Below are positions 45,347 through 53,770 of a stretch of DNA of 64,000 nucleotides, piece after piece; positions within the stretch are counted from its first letter, which is position 1, and each line of letters opens with the position of its first letter. The position numbers and the translations under genes were made by a program. The notes under the pieces are model-generated. The model saw only the letters and a list, made by a program, of their open reading frames with translations. It was not told the origin of the DNA and did no database searches. The stretch comes from Clostridium sp. (lineage in GTDB: Bacteria; Bacteroidota; Bacteroidia; Bacteroidales; Muribaculaceae): NCBI GenBank assembly GCA_023666615.1, contig JAMPBQ010000003.1, positions 24,521 through 88,520 of the forward strand. Direction: 5' to 3'.

Positions 45347-45787
45347 TTATTCAGCGACCACTGTGAAGGGAACTTCCACAACGATTTCCTTGTGGAGGTT
45401 GATTTTGGCGGTATAGTCGCCAACTTCCTTAACAGACTCAACCTCAATGATCTTGCGGTCGATGTTGTGGCCAAGCTTCTCAAGAGCCTCAGCTATTTGG
45501 AGAGCGTTGACAGAGCCGAAGATAGTGCCGGTGGCGCTGGTCTTTGCTCCGATAGTGAGCTTAACGTCTGCCAATGCGTCTGCCACGGCCTGCGCGTCAG
45601 CCTTGATCTTCTCAAGCTTGTGGGCGCGCTGGCGCTGGTTCTCTGCGAGCACCTTCAGGGAAGAAGGAGTGGCGATAACAGCCTTGCCAAAGGGAATGAG
45701 GTAGTTGCGGCCATAGCCGTCGCGTACTTCTACGACGTCGTCCTTGTATCCAAGGCGAGCGACATCTTCTTTAAGAATTACTTTCAT
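45347..45787 (-). CDS. rplI: 50S ribosomal protein L9
   Basis: 146 residues. The N-terminal domain MKVILKEDVARLGYKDDVVE and VRDGYGRNYLIPFGKAVIAT is the standard L9 motif; a long connecting helix (NQRQRAHKLEKIKADAQAVA) and a C-terminal domain follow. It binds 23S rRNA at the base of the L1 stalk. It is the last gene of rpsF-rpsR-rplI, the usual order in Bacteroidota. Confidence 0.97.
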   Translation of the reverse strand: MKVILKEDVARLGYKDDVVEVRDGYGRNYLIPFGKAVIATPSSLKVLAENQRQRAHKLEKIKADAQAVADALADVKLTIGAKTSATGTIFGSVNALQIAEALEKLGHNIDRKIIEVESVKEVGDYTAKINLHKEIVVEVPFTVVAE

Positions 45788-45811
45788 GTATCTTTGCCTT
45801 TAGCGGGGTTA

Positions 45812-46081
45812 TTACTTCATGAGGTCGGTTACGAAGGGCAGGAGGGCCAAGTGGCGTGCGCGCTTAACGGCCTGAGCCACACGGCGCTGGAATTTCAGAG
45901 AAGTGCCGGTGATGCGGCGGGGTAGGATTTTGCCCTGCTCGTTGAGGAACTTCTTGAGGAATTCTGGGTCCTTGTAATCGATGTATTTGATGCCGCTGCG
46001 CTTGAAACGGCAATATTTCTTTTTCTTCACGTCCACAGACATGGGAGTGAGATAGCGGATTTCTGAAGGATTCTGTGCCAT
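45812..46081 (-). CDS. rpsR: 30S ribosomal protein S18
   Basis: 89 residues. It includes [20 protein letters not shown], the S18 [20 protein letters not shown] motif and the closing [12 protein letters not shown]. It forms a pair with S6 on the platform of the 30S subunit. It lies 3 bp behind rpsF and 24 bp ahead of rplI. Confidence 0.97.
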   Translation of the reverse strand: MAQNPSEIRYLTPMSVDVKKKKYCRFKRSGIKYIDYKDPEFLKKFLNEQGKILPRRITGTSLKFQRRVAQAVKRARHLALLPFVTDLMK

Positions 46082-46084
46082 AGC

Positions 46085-46450
46085 TTAATTCTCCTTAGGT
46101 GCTTCTGAAGGTTGGGTTGCTTTGTTTGCTTTGAGGCTGCGGCGCTTTTCGGCGTATTCTGCAGCGTACTTGTCAAGGCGGAAGGTGAGGAAGCGAATCA
46201 CGCGCTCGTCGCGGCGATAGGCGGTCTCAAGCTTCTTGATCGTCTGGGGATCAGCGTTGAACTCAATCAGGGTGTAGAAGCCGGTCGACTTCTTTTGGAT
46301 AGGATATGCGAGCTTGCGCAATCCCCATTCCTCGGTGTTGACAAGCTCAGCGCCATTGTCAGTGAGCACCTTCTGGAATTTAGCTACCGCTTCCTTCATC
46401 TGATCATCAGACAAAACGGGAGTCAAAATGAAAACGGTTTCGTAATTCAT
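46085..46450 (-). CDS. rpsF: 30S ribosomal protein S6
   Basis: 121 residues from [17 protein letters not shown]; an upstream extension of the frame covers the promoter and is not coding. The S6 core shows [20 protein letters not shown] and ..[18 protein letters not shown], with a charged C-terminal tail. The protein pairs with S18. It is the first gene of the three-gene ribosomal unit, preceded by a perfect promoter. Confidence 0.96.
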   Translation of the reverse strand: MNYETVFILTPVLSDDQMKEAVAKFQKVLTDNGAELVNTEEWGLRKLAYPIQKKSTGFYTLIEFNADPQTIKKLETAYRRDERVIRFLTFRLDKYAAEYAEKRRSLKANKATQPSEAPKEN

Positions 46451-46515
46451 CGTAAATGAGGTGAAATTAAATATGTTAGTTGTCGGAAACGGGAATTTCC
46501 CCGTGTTTCCGACCG

Positions 46516-46547
46516 CAAAGTTAGCGATTATTTTTGCATTGCACAAA
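46516..46547 (-). promoter_or_regulatory. Promoter of rpsF-rpsR-rplI
   Basis: Minus-strand TTTG (46547-46544), 20-bp spacer and TAACTTTG (46523-46516) match both consensus elements. The leader is about 60 nt before the rpsF ATG, long enough for S6/S18 autoregulation, but I did not find a clear S6:S18 binding motif. Confidence 0.8.
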
Positions 46548-46608
46548 TAAATTTTGAAAATTTTTTAAAGGCAAAAAATCATTCTCTGAATAATTTGGAA
46601 CGCATAAG

Positions 46609-46639
46609 TTGGGATTTTGCCAAATTATCGCTAACTTTG
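46609..46639 (+). promoter_or_regulatory. Promoter of phoH
   Basis: TTG (46609-46611), 20-bp spacer and TAACTTTG (46632-46639) on the plus strand. The expected transcript start lies about 20 bp before the phoH ATG at 46663. It is divergent from the rpsF promoter. Confidence 0.75.
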
Positions 46640-46662
46640 CGCTTAAATCCTAAAGGATAGAT

Positions 46663-47634
46663 ATGATTGAACGAATAGTTATAATCGATAAGGTAGACCC
46701 AATCACTTTCTATGGCGTGAACAACGCCAACATGCACCTGATACGCAATCTCTTCCCGAAATTGCGCATTGCGGCGCGCGGCTCCGTGATCAAGGTGATT
46801 GGCGAGGACGCCGAAACGGCCGACTTTGAGGCCAAGATAAAGGCGATAGAGGCTTACGCCGAAAAATACAACAGGCTAAGCGACGAGGCCATCCTTGACA
46901 TAATCCATGGAGGAGAGCCAAAGGACGAGATGAAGAAGGACGACGTAATCATCTATGGCGTAAACGGAAAGCCAATCAGCGGGCGCACGGCCAACCAGCA
47001 AAAGCTCGTTGAGACAATAAATAAATATGACTTGACTTTCGCTCTTGGGCCGGCCGGCACGGGAAAGACCTACGTGGCCATAGCCATGGCCGTGCGCATG
47101 CTTAAGAACCGCGAGATACGCAAGATCATACTTTCTCGCCCGGCCGTGGAGGCGGGGGAGAAGCTTGGATTCCTGCCCGGCGACATGAAGGACAAGATCG
47201 ATCCATACCTCCAGCCGCTATATGACGCCCTTGAAGACATGATTCCCGGCATGAAGCTTAAGGAATACATGGACGCCAAGACTATTCAGATAGCGCCGCT
47301 GGCCTTTATGCGCGGCCGCACGCTCAACGACGCGGTGATAATACTCGACGAGGCGCAGAACACCACCACGCACCAAATCAAGATGTTCCTTACCCGCATG
47401 GGCATGAACGCGAAGATGATCATCACCGGCGACGTTACGCAGATTGACCTGCCGCGTTCTATGGGCTCGGGCCTTGTGCAGGCTTTGAAGGTGCTTGACG
47501 GCATTGACGGCATAGGCAAGGTGGAGTTTACGAAGAAAGACATAATACGCCACCACCTTGTGCAGCGCATCGTAGAGGCCTACGAAGCCTACGACAATGT
47601 CCACAAGGAAGACCTCCATAATGCCAATTCCTAA
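46663..47634 (+). CDS. PhoH-family ATPase
   Basis: 323 residues. A small N-terminal domain with a KH-like character (LRIAARGSVIKVIGEDAET) precedes the ATPase core with Walker A LGPAGTGKTYVAIAMAVRML, PAVEAGEKLGFLPGD and Walker B VIILDEAQNTT, followed by TGDVTQIDLP. PhoH is linked to RNA metabolism and phosphate stress in other bacteria. It is probably co-oriented with purC but separated by a short repeat-rich gap. Confidence 0.94.
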   Translation: MIERIVIIDKVDPITFYGVNNANMHLIRNLFPKLRIAARGSVIKVIGEDAETADFEAKIKAIEAYAEKYNRLSDEAILDIIHGGEPKDEMKKDDVIIYGVNGKPISGRTANQQKLVETINKYDLTFALGPAGTGKTYVAIAMAVRMLKNREIRKIILSRPAVEAGEKLGFLPGDMKDKIDPYLQPLYDALEDMIPGMKLKEYMDAKTIQIAPLAFMRGRTLNDAVIILDEAQNTTTHQIKMFLTRMGMNAKMIITGDVTQIDLPRSMGSGLVQALKVLDGIDGIGKVEFTKKDIIRHHLVQRIVEAYEAYDNVHKEDLHNANS

Positions 47635-47671
47635 TTGCAAATCGACATCAGGCCTCAAATTTCCAATTGAT

Positions 47672-47697
47672 AATTCCTAACTCCTAATTCCTAATTA
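47672..47697. repeat. Short tandem repeat cctaattcctaa-type between phoH and purC
   Basis: The 70-bp gap holds imperfect tandem units of AATTCCTAA / CTCCTAATTC / CTAATT, with another copy of AATTCCTAATT at 47625-47636. Such TTAGGAATT-like repeats recur in intergenic DNA of Bacteroidota. No gene or promoter element is seen in this gap. Confidence 0.6.
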
Positions 47698-47704
47698 TAA
47701 AGAG

Positions 47705-48649
47705 ATGGATACCCTCACATTCACCGACTTCAAATTTCCGAAGCAGACCTCTGTCTACCACGGCAAGGTGCGCGACGTATATGACATCAACGACGACATC
47801 CTGGTGATGGTTGCCACCGACCGCATCTCAGCGTTTGACGTAATCCTGCCGAAGGGCATTCCCTACAAGGGGCAGGTGCTCAACCAAATCGCCGCGAAAT
47901 TCCTTGACGCCACCGCCCACGCGGTGCCCAACTGGAAAATCGCCACTCCCGACCCTATGGTGACGGTAGGCTGCAAATGCGAGGGATTCAAGGTGGAAAT
48001 GATAATCCGCGGCTACCTCACCGGCAGCGCATGGCGCGAATATGTGGCCGGCTGCCGCAAGCTTTGCGGAGTGGCGCTTCCCGACGGCATGAAGGAGAAT
48101 GAAAAATTTCCCGAACCCATCATCACCCCCACCACCAAGGCTGAAGCCGGGCATGACGAAAACATTTCAAAGGAGGAAATCATAGCCCGGGGCATCGTGT
48201 CGAAAGAGGACTACGAGCAGATGGAGGCATATACGCGCACGCTCTTTGAAATTGGCACGAAGATGGCGGCTGAAAAGGGCCTGATACTCGTTGATACGAA
48301 ATATGAATTCGGCAAGCGAGAGGGCAAGGTGATTCTTATCGATGAAATACATACCCCCGATTCGTCACGCTATTTCTACGCCGATACATACGCGGAACTC
48401 TTCGCCGCAGGCAAGCCGCAGCGCCAGCTGTCAAAGGAATTTGTGCGCCAATGGCTCATCGAGCATGGATTTATGGGCAAGGAAGGCCAGCAGGTGCCTG
48501 AAATGACCGACGCCTTCTGCCAGAGCGTATCTGAGCGATACATCGAGCTGTACGAGCGCATCACAGGCGAGAAGTTCGTAAAGGCTCCAGAGGCGAACAT
48601 CGCGCAGCGCATCGAGACGAACGTGCTCGATTGCCTGAACAATCTTTAA
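47705..48649 (+). CDS. purC: Phosphoribosylaminoimidazole-succinocarboxamide synthase (SAICAR synthetase)
   Basis: 314 residues, the longer bacterial/yeast-type form. Characteristic segments are [56 protein letters not shown] and [15 protein letters not shown]. It adds aspartate to CAIR in de novo purine synthesis, using ATP. It is followed by menG/ubiE with a GC-rich hairpin between them. Confidence 0.97.
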   Translation: MDTLTFTDFKFPKQTSVYHGKVRDVYDINDDILVMVATDRISAFDVILPKGIPYKGQVLNQIAAKFLDATAHAVPNWKIATPDPMVTVGCKCEGFKVEMIIRGYLTGSAWREYVAGCRKLCGVALPDGMKENEKFPEPIITPTTKAEAGHDENISKEEIIARGIVSKEDYEQMEAYTRTLFEIGTKMAAEKGLILVDTKYEFGKREGKVILIDEIHTPDSSRYFYADTYAELFAAGKPQRQLSKEFVRQWLIEHGFMGKEGQQVPEMTDAFCQSVSERYIELYERITGEKFVKAPEANIAQRIETNVLDCLNNL

Positions 48650-48661
48650 AACCATATCATT

Positions 48662-48688
48662 GCAGGCGCGTCCGGCCGACGCGCCTGC
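48662..48688 (+). terminator. GC-rich hairpin between purC and menG/ubiE
   Basis: GCAGGCGCGTC (48662-48672) and GACGCGCCTGC (48678-48688) pair perfectly around CGGCC. Only a weak AT-rich tail (atctatata) follows, so it may be a partial terminator or an mRNA-stabilising hairpin. Confidence 0.55.
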
Positions 48689-48709
48689 ATCTATATAAAC
48701 GCAAAAGCA

Positions 48710-49465
48710 ATGGAAATTGGCGCGGAGAAGGTTAACCCTTATGGCGACGACCGCCACAAGGGCGAGCAGGTAAGGGAGATGTTTGACAACATCGCCCCCG
48801 CCTACGATTTCATGAACCGGGCCATGACCCTTGGCATCGACAGGCTGTGGCGCCGCAAGGCCGTAGGCATGATCAGGCGTAGGATGAATGGCATTGCCTC
48901 GCCGAGAATCCTTGACGTGGCCACCGGCACAGGCGACTTGGCCATATTGCTGGCGCGCAAGGTGGCGGGTTCGCGCATCACCGGCATTGATCTATCGCAA
49001 GGCATGGTGGAGATTGGCAAGCGGAAGGTGGCTAAGGCCGGGCTGGATGGTCGAGTGACTCTTGGCATAGCCGATTGCCTCAGCCTGCCTTTCCCTGACA
49101 ATTCCTTCGATTGCATCACCGTGGCCTACGGAGTGCGGAATTTTGAGCGGCTGCTTGATGGCTACAAGGAAATGGCGCGGGTGCTTAGGCCCGGAGGGAT
49201 GTTGTGCGTAATAGAACTGTCGACGCCTACTTCCGGCTTGGCGCGACCGCTATACGATATCTACACGCGCCATCTGATTCCGCTGGCCGGAAGGCTGGCC
49301 TCGCATGACACGCGGGCATATACGTATTTGCCGGAGAGCATAGCGGCAGCCCCTCAAGGCGCGGACATGTGCTCGCTGATTGATCAGGCCGGATTTTCCG
49401 ATCCGCATTGGCATCCGCTCACCTTCGGCGCATGCACGATTTACACGGCTTCAAAGCCGGGATGA
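48710..49465 (+). CDS. ubiE: Demethylmenaquinone methyltransferase (UbiE/MenG)
   Basis: 251 residues. S-adenosylmethionine motif ILDVATGTGDLAILLARK, DLSQGMVEIGKRKV and FDCITVAYGVRNFERLLDGY are the UbiE/COQ5 signatures; DNIAPAYDFMNRAMTLGIDR marks the family start. It methylates the quinone ring in the last step of menaquinone synthesis, the quinone expected in anaerobic Bacteroidales. It follows purC on the same strand. Confidence 0.95.
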   Translation: MEIGAEKVNPYGDDRHKGEQVREMFDNIAPAYDFMNRAMTLGIDRLWRRKAVGMIRRRMNGIASPRILDVATGTGDLAILLARKVAGSRITGIDLSQGMVEIGKRKVAKAGLDGRVTLGIADCLSLPFPDNSFDCITVAYGVRNFERLLDGYKEMARVLRPGGMLCVIELSTPTSGLARPLYDIYTRHLIPLAGRLASHDTRAYTYLPESIAAAPQGADMCSLIDQAGFSDPHWHPLTFGACTIYTASKPG

Positions 49466-49531
49466 TTCTTAGGAATCCACTTAATTGCAATAAAACCATA
49501 TCACTATACACATTTCAACTATTCGACGCTT

Positions 49532-50947
49532 ATGTTGCGCAAATTGCTTACATCCACGATAATCATTACGGCCTGCGCGGCCGGATTTGCCCAGGCGATG
49601 TTTTTTGACAACGCCAAAGTGCCAGACAGCCAAGATGCCGAGCAGTCGCTTGGCGCCAAGCTCAATAGTGTTATTTCAGGAAGTTATACGCCATCGCAAA
49701 CCGCCGATGAGGAGGCCATGCCCGACACCATCGTGTACGCGTCTTTGGCAGATTCGCTTATCGCATGCTTCGACGCTCCACAGCAGCTGATGAGCCTTGC
49801 TCCGCTCCCGGCCATAATGTATCTTCCGGCTATTTTCAATAGGTACGAGCTGCCTGACACCGCTTCGATTTACACGCCGGACTATTCTGGCATAGAATCT
49901 TTGGCGTGGATTGAGGATTTGCAGGCATCCTACGGCCGATACAACCAGGCAATGCGGGATATGGCGTCGCGATATCCCTGGGCCATGCGCTACAACCGCA
50001 GGCTTTTGCCCGATCCCCCAAAAGAATTGGTAGTTTCCGAAGCGAATCCGCAGGATTTCAAGCTAAACGTCAGCAGTGAGGCCACCAACGTAAACAATGC
50101 CACCACTCTCATTGCCGAGGAGGTCAACAGAAAGCATTGGATCAAGGATTTCCGCGCTTCGCTCCAGTTCATGCAGGCGTATAATTCCCCTAACTGGTAC
50201 CAGGGCGGTAACAATAACGTTAATGCGCTCTTCAATGTATATTATAATGTTAAGCTTAATCCAGCCTTCCACCCGAAGCTCCTGTTTGAGACAACATTCC
50301 AGTACAAGCTGGGCCTAAACAGCGCCCCCGATGATTCGCTGCATAACTACAACATATCAGACGACCTTCTGCAGATTAATACCCTCTTGGGCATAAAGGC
50401 CATTGAGAAGTGGTACTATTCAGTGACGGGGCAGTTCAAGACGCAGCTCTTCAACGCATACCGCACAAACAGTCAGGCTTTAAGGTCGGCATTCATGTCG
50501 CCCGCCGAACTCAACCTCGCCCTCGGTATGACTTACAGCTCGACCAACCGCAAAAAGACCCTTGCGTTCGACGCGAACGTTTCGCCGCTTTCCTACAATA
50601 TGACCATATGCACCAACCGCAGAATGGATGAGACGGCCTACGGCATCGCCCCTGACCACAAGGTGCTCCACAAATTCGGTTCGAAGCTGGAATTCAACCT
50701 CAACTGGAAGCTTACTTACAACATATCGCTGCGTTCGCGCCTATTCGGATTCACCGACTATGACCGCACGTATTTCGACTGGGAGAACACCCTTTTGTTT
50801 GAAATCAACAAGTATATCACCACCCAGCTCTTCCTGCATATGCGATATGATTCGGACACGCCCAAGGTGGAGGACCAGAACTGGCATAAGCTGCAGCTGA
50901 AGGAGATTCTTTCGCTGGGATTCGCCTATAGGTTCGCAACGATATAA
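49532..50947 (+). CDS. DUF3078 family outer-membrane-type protein
   Basis: 471 residues with a signal peptide (MLRKLLTSTIIITACAAGFA). The C-terminal half from about residue 205 (NWYQGGNNNVNALFNVYYNV, with alternating hydrophobic strands to the terminal LGFAYRFATI) looks like a beta-barrel and matches DUF3078, a Bacteroidota family placed in the outer membrane. The N-terminal 200 residues are less typical. It heads a unit with two small exported proteins 12 bp and 525 bp further on. Confidence 0.87.
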   Translation: MLRKLLTSTIIITACAAGFAQAMFFDNAKVPDSQDAEQSLGAKLNSVISGSYTPSQTADEEAMPDTIVYASLADSLIACFDAPQQLMSLAPLPAIMYLPAIFNRYELPDTASIYTPDYSGIESLAWIEDLQASYGRYNQAMRDMASRYPWAMRYNRRLLPDPPKELVVSEANPQDFKLNVSSEATNVNNATTLIAEEVNRKHWIKDFRASLQFMQAYNSPNWYQGGNNNVNALFNVYYNVKLNPAFHPKLLFETTFQYKLGLNSAPDDSLHNYNISDDLLQINTLLGIKAIEKWYYSVTGQFKTQLFNAYRTNSQALRSAFMSPAELNLALGMTYSSTNRKKTLAFDANVSPLSYNMTICTNRRMDETAYGIAPDHKVLHKFGSKLEFNLNWKLTYNISLRSRLFGFTDYDRTYFDWENTLLFEINKYITTQLFLHMRYDSDTPKVEDQNWHKLQLKEILSLGFAYRFATI

Positions 50948-50959
50948 ACCTCAATCTAT

Positions 50960-51478
50960 ATGAAGAGGATTGTCCTTATCCTGGCTTTGCTGCTGCCGGC
51001 CTTATGCATTGCGGCGCCCTGGGATATGGACAGCGTCTCTTCGATATTCGCCGGGAGGGTGCCCGACGAGATTGAGGGAGTTTGGCAATTTCCAAATGAC
51101 GGAGCCACGCTGCTGATACGCAAGCAAACTGCCACGACCTACGAAATACTGATGCTCGAATCGCCAAACCTCGACGTAAGGCCCGGCACGGCGATAGGCC
51201 AGGCCATTGTAACGCCCACGGCCGGAACGTTCGACGCAAATCTCTCCGCAAAGGCCTTGGGCAATCGCAGATTGAAAAAGGCAAACGCGGCTCTCGAGCT
51301 GGCGGACGGCCACTTGATATTCCGCCCTTATTCCACCGGCAAGCGCATAGCCTTTTGGCGATGGATTCCTTACCTGTTTAGGGTAAGCGTTTATAATGAG
51401 GATACGCGTCCGCGCAATCTTGATGGTGCGGCAAAGGTGTATCCGATTGATGAGGCTAACCTTCACCCGAGGCTATGA
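50960..51478 (+). CDS. Exported protein of unknown function, 172 residues
   Basis: An N-terminal signal peptide (MKRIVLILALLLPALCIAA) is followed by a beta-rich domain with GVWQFPNDGATLLIRKQTAT, then a C-terminal part with AFWRWIPYLFRVSVYNEDT. I do not recognise a family. The stop overlaps the next ATG (ATGA), and the gene begins 12 bp after the DUF3078 protein, so the three are one transcription unit; a role in the outer membrane or periplasm together with the barrel is likely but unproven. Confidence 0.75.
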   Translation: MKRIVLILALLLPALCIAAPWDMDSVSSIFAGRVPDEIEGVWQFPNDGATLLIRKQTATTYEILMLESPNLDVRPGTAIGQAIVTPTAGTFDANLSAKALGNRRLKKANAALELADGHLIFRPYSTGKRIAFWRWIPYLFRVSVYNEDTRPRNLDGAAKVYPIDEANLHPRL

Positions 51479-51930
51479 GGCATTTGATTCTGGCATTGCT
51501 TGTTGTGACGGCCGCCACTGCATGGGCGCAGCGCACCACTCGACCCGGCCTTAAGCCGTTGGCGAAGGAGGAATCATCCGCAAGGGCGGACACTATCCCG
51601 GGAGGCTGTGTTTCCATCAGCGGGTATGAAAAGACGCTGAGGTCAACGAAGGAGTCTATTCTTTGCACCAATATCGGCGTTGATACTATTTCGTCGATCG
51701 CCATATCGATAGAATATCTCGACATGGAAGGCCGCCAGCTGCATAGGCGTGAGCTGCAGCTCGCGTGCCCCGACCCCATACCGCCAGGGCAGACGCGTCA
51801 GCTTGAGTTCAAGAGCTGGGATTCGCAAAAGGTATGGTACTATCGGCTTTCCGAGCCGCCGCGAACCAAATCGCAGGCAACGCCTTATGACATAAGGATA
51901 TCTCCCGTGTTTGCGCTAAAGCTTCAATGA
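51475..51930 (+). CDS. Exported protein of unknown function, 151 residues
   Basis: It has a signal peptide ending near TAWA/Q (MRHLILALLVVTAATAWAQ). The mature part contains IGVDTISSIAISIEYLDMEG and PPGQTRQLEFKSWDSQKVWY, a beta-sandwich-like pattern with the P-x-G-Q-T-R-x-L-E-F turn seen in Ig-like domains. I cannot assign a family. It is coupled to the previous gene by an ATGA overlap and is followed by a hairpin terminator. Confidence 0.75.
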   Translation: MRHLILALLVVTAATAWAQRTTRPGLKPLAKEESSARADTIPGGCVSISGYEKTLRSTKESILCTNIGVDTISSIAISIEYLDMEGRQLHRRELQLACPDPIPPGQTRQLEFKSWDSQKVWYYRLSEPPRTKSQATPYDIRISPVFALKLQ

Positions 51931-51949
51931 TAGACTTTTTTAATCTTAG

Positions 51950-51965
51950 GGAGACTTCGGTCTCC
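51950..51965 (+). terminator. UUCG-loop terminator after the DUF3078 unit
   Basis: GGAGAC and GTCTCC pair around a TTCG tetraloop, followed by TTTGTGCTTCTT. It ends the housekeeping block before the second polysaccharide locus starts. Confidence 0.7.
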
Positions 51966-52023
51966 TTTGTGCTTCTTATTGGAAACTTTCTTTCTTGTCA
52001 AAATAACGAAATTTTTGTTGGGT

Positions 52024-52055
52024 TTTGGTAAATTCAAGAGAAATTACTAATTTTG
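52024..52055 (+). promoter_or_regulatory. Promoter of the second polysaccharide locus
   Basis: TTTG (52024-52027), a 20-bp spacer and TAATTTTG (52048-52055) match both Bacteroidota elements perfectly. Transcription would start near 52059, leaving an untranslated leader of about 215 nt before the recombinase-NusG fusion gene. No inverted repeats comparable to those at 5571-5776 flank it. Confidence 0.8.
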
Positions 52056-52057
52056 CA

Positions 52058-52126
52058 GTCTGAAAGCGATGGACGGCCTTTCAGGCTGTTTGCTGGCATA
52101 AAGATGCCTTGGCGCAATCGCTTTTT
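52058..52126 (+). ncRNA. Structured leader with mutually exclusive hairpins (attenuator-like)
   Basis: Two structures share the same bases. An early hairpin pairs CTGAAAG (52060-52066) with CTTTCAG (52078-52084). A long closing stem pairs AAAGCGAT (52063-52070) with ATCGCTTT (52117-52124), runs into TTTTT (52122-52126) and encloses a GGCAT/ATGCC hairpin (52095-52108) with AAAG loop. The late one looks like a terminator; the early one would prevent it. This resembles an attenuator at the head of an operon whose first gene encodes a NusG-type antiterminator. I do not recognise a known RNA family. About 150 nt of leader without clear features follow. Confidence 0.5.
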
Positions 52127-52274
52127 ATTACTACTTTTTGCCGGTGAGAACCGTCAGGACATATCGCAGCTTTGAACTTCTGGTGGGTCGTGAGACAGCC
52201 GTGCAGAGGGAAGAGAGAATATGTAGAGAGAATAGGATTTCATCTATCAATGATTTTATGTTGAATGCGTTGAT

Positions 52275-53717
52275 ATGGTGAAAGATACCACGCAAAACCC
52301 CATAGAGTATTTTCGACTCAAAGCCGCAGAAACCAAAAGCGGGGCCAGCCTAAGCAATATGTCAAGGGCCATTGACTCGCTGGCTCGCTATGCCGCGGGC
52401 GCGGATATTGATTTTGACAGTTTTGACGACGCGTTTTTGGGCGAATGGGTCGCCCGCCAATTCTTTGACGGCTATTTTTCCAAGACTATTGCGTACAACA
52501 TCAGCAAGATAGCGGCCTTATACAACAAGGCTGTGGCGGAAGGGCTGGCGCAGCCATCCGCGGCCTTCGCTGAAATTCTTGCGAAAGTGAAGGGATGCGG
52601 CTCAATTTTTGACGGAAAAAGCCATGGCGATACATTCCAAAAGCTGCGGCGGATGGCAATGGAAGATCTCTCGCTCATGCCGAGCGTGCTGCTTGCGAAG
52701 GACATCATAATGTTCGGCTTGATCAATGGCGGCATGCCGCTGAGCAGGCTGGCCTCTTTCAAAAAAGACGAATATCAGGGCGACGACCCTTGCGCAAAAG
52801 AGATTGTGAGCCGCTACTCCAGGCCCAAAAACAAATATCTTTTCCCACTGAACCAGTCGCATCTGACGCCCAAGCAATCGCTGAGGACGTTTAGCGTGCT
52901 GGTCGGAGAGTTGTTGAGGCGATTTGGCATAAAGCCAACTGAAGATTTGGACGGGATGCTTGCCGACGCGTGGTGCGACGCCGCAATGAGTTGCGGATTC
53001 TCCGCCTCAGACGTAGCCGCCAGCGTGGCATATCAGAGGCTTATGACGCCATTAACCTATTTTGTTTCCCCTTCATCAATAAGCGAAGGACGGATAGCCG
53101 ATATCAGGGGGCGGGTGGCGAACGCCCTCACTGAGAATCCCGCCAGGTGGTTTGCTATGCACTTGCGTCCGCATGTAGGCTTCAGCGAGCTGTCAGCGAG
53201 GTTGAAGGAGAAAAAGATTGAGCTGGAAGATATATACTACCCGATGGAAGAAATCTACCGCAGGGTAGGGAAGAGGATGGTGTTTGAGACCCAGCCGGTG
53301 ATACAGTGGCTGGTGTTCTTCCGCTCGCGCGTCAATGAGCTCAACGCCCTATTCGCGCAGATTGGCGACCTGGCTTGGGGATACCGCCACTCCCGCGACG
53401 CCAAAAGTCCCTACGCCGCGATAGGCAATTACGAGATAAGGGCGTACCAGCTGGCCATCGGCACCCTAAGCCCCGCCACAGAAATGCTGCCTGACGAGGA
53501 CGTAAAGTTCAACGCGGGCGACCATCTCGTTGTGCTCGGCGGCCTGATGGACGGCCGCCAAGCCATATTCATTTCAGAAAAAAAACAGCCCGGCGACAAG
53601 CCGGGAGGCAAAACAGTATACCGCGTAAAGCTCTCCGGCGGCACCAGCGCCAACTGGATAGTGGATTGGGACCCCCGCCTGGTAAAAAAAATCCCAGCCC
53701 CAACCCCAGCGCAATAA
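52275..53717 (+). CDS. Tyrosine-recombinase-like / NusG (UpxY) fusion protein
   Basis: 480 residues. Residues 1-105 look like a core-binding SAM-like domain of tyrosine recombinases (DSFDDAFLGEWVARQFFDGY then SKTIAYNISKIAALYNKAVA). Residues 106-285 resemble the catalytic domain, but the first Arg position reads INGGMPL (about 150-156) instead of xRGM, and the His-x-x-Arg region reads DAWCDAA (231-237); a Tyr (262, LTYFVSP) remains. Residues 290-397 are a NusG NGN domain (RWFAMHLRPHVGFSELSARL, PVIQWLVFF) and 411-470 a KOW domain (FNAGDHLVVLGGLMDGRQAI). It directly precedes the plus-strand polysaccharide genes. Recombination activity is doubtful; a DNA- or RNA-guided antiterminator is inferred. 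A 7-codon upstream ORF (52258-52281) overlaps its start. Confidence 0.82.
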   Translation: MVKDTTQNPIEYFRLKAAETKSGASLSNMSRAIDSLARYAAGADIDFDSFDDAFLGEWVARQFFDGYFSKTIAYNISKIAALYNKAVAEGLAQPSAAFAEILAKVKGCGSIFDGKSHGDTFQKLRRMAMEDLSLMPSVLLAKDIIMFGLINGGMPLSRLASFKKDEYQGDDPCAKEIVSRYSRPKNKYLFPLNQSHLTPKQSLRTFSVLVGELLRRFGIKPTEDLDGMLADAWCDAAMSCGFSASDVAASVAYQRLMTPLTYFVSPSSISEGRIADIRGRVANALTENPARWFAMHLRPHVGFSELSARLKEKKIELEDIYYPMEEIYRRVGKRMVFETQPVIQWLVFFRSRVNELNALFAQIGDLAWGYRHSRDAKSPYAAIGNYEIRAYQLAIGTLSPATEMLPDEDVKFNAGDHLVVLGGLMDGRQAIFISEKKQPGDKPGGKTVYRVKLSGGTSANWIVDWDPRLVKKIPAPTPAQ

Positions 53718-53770
53718 AGCCACTAAGGTCTACTTCTACGTCCCCTTTTTCCGCGACTAAAGCAATTACC

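Noticed and set aside
51931-52275. Second copy of the 15-bp inversion core upstream of the fusion gene
   Set aside because: I looked for TCTCTTGSCAAGAGA or similar inverted pairs around the 52-kb promoter and found none, so promoter inversion is not proposed for the right locus.
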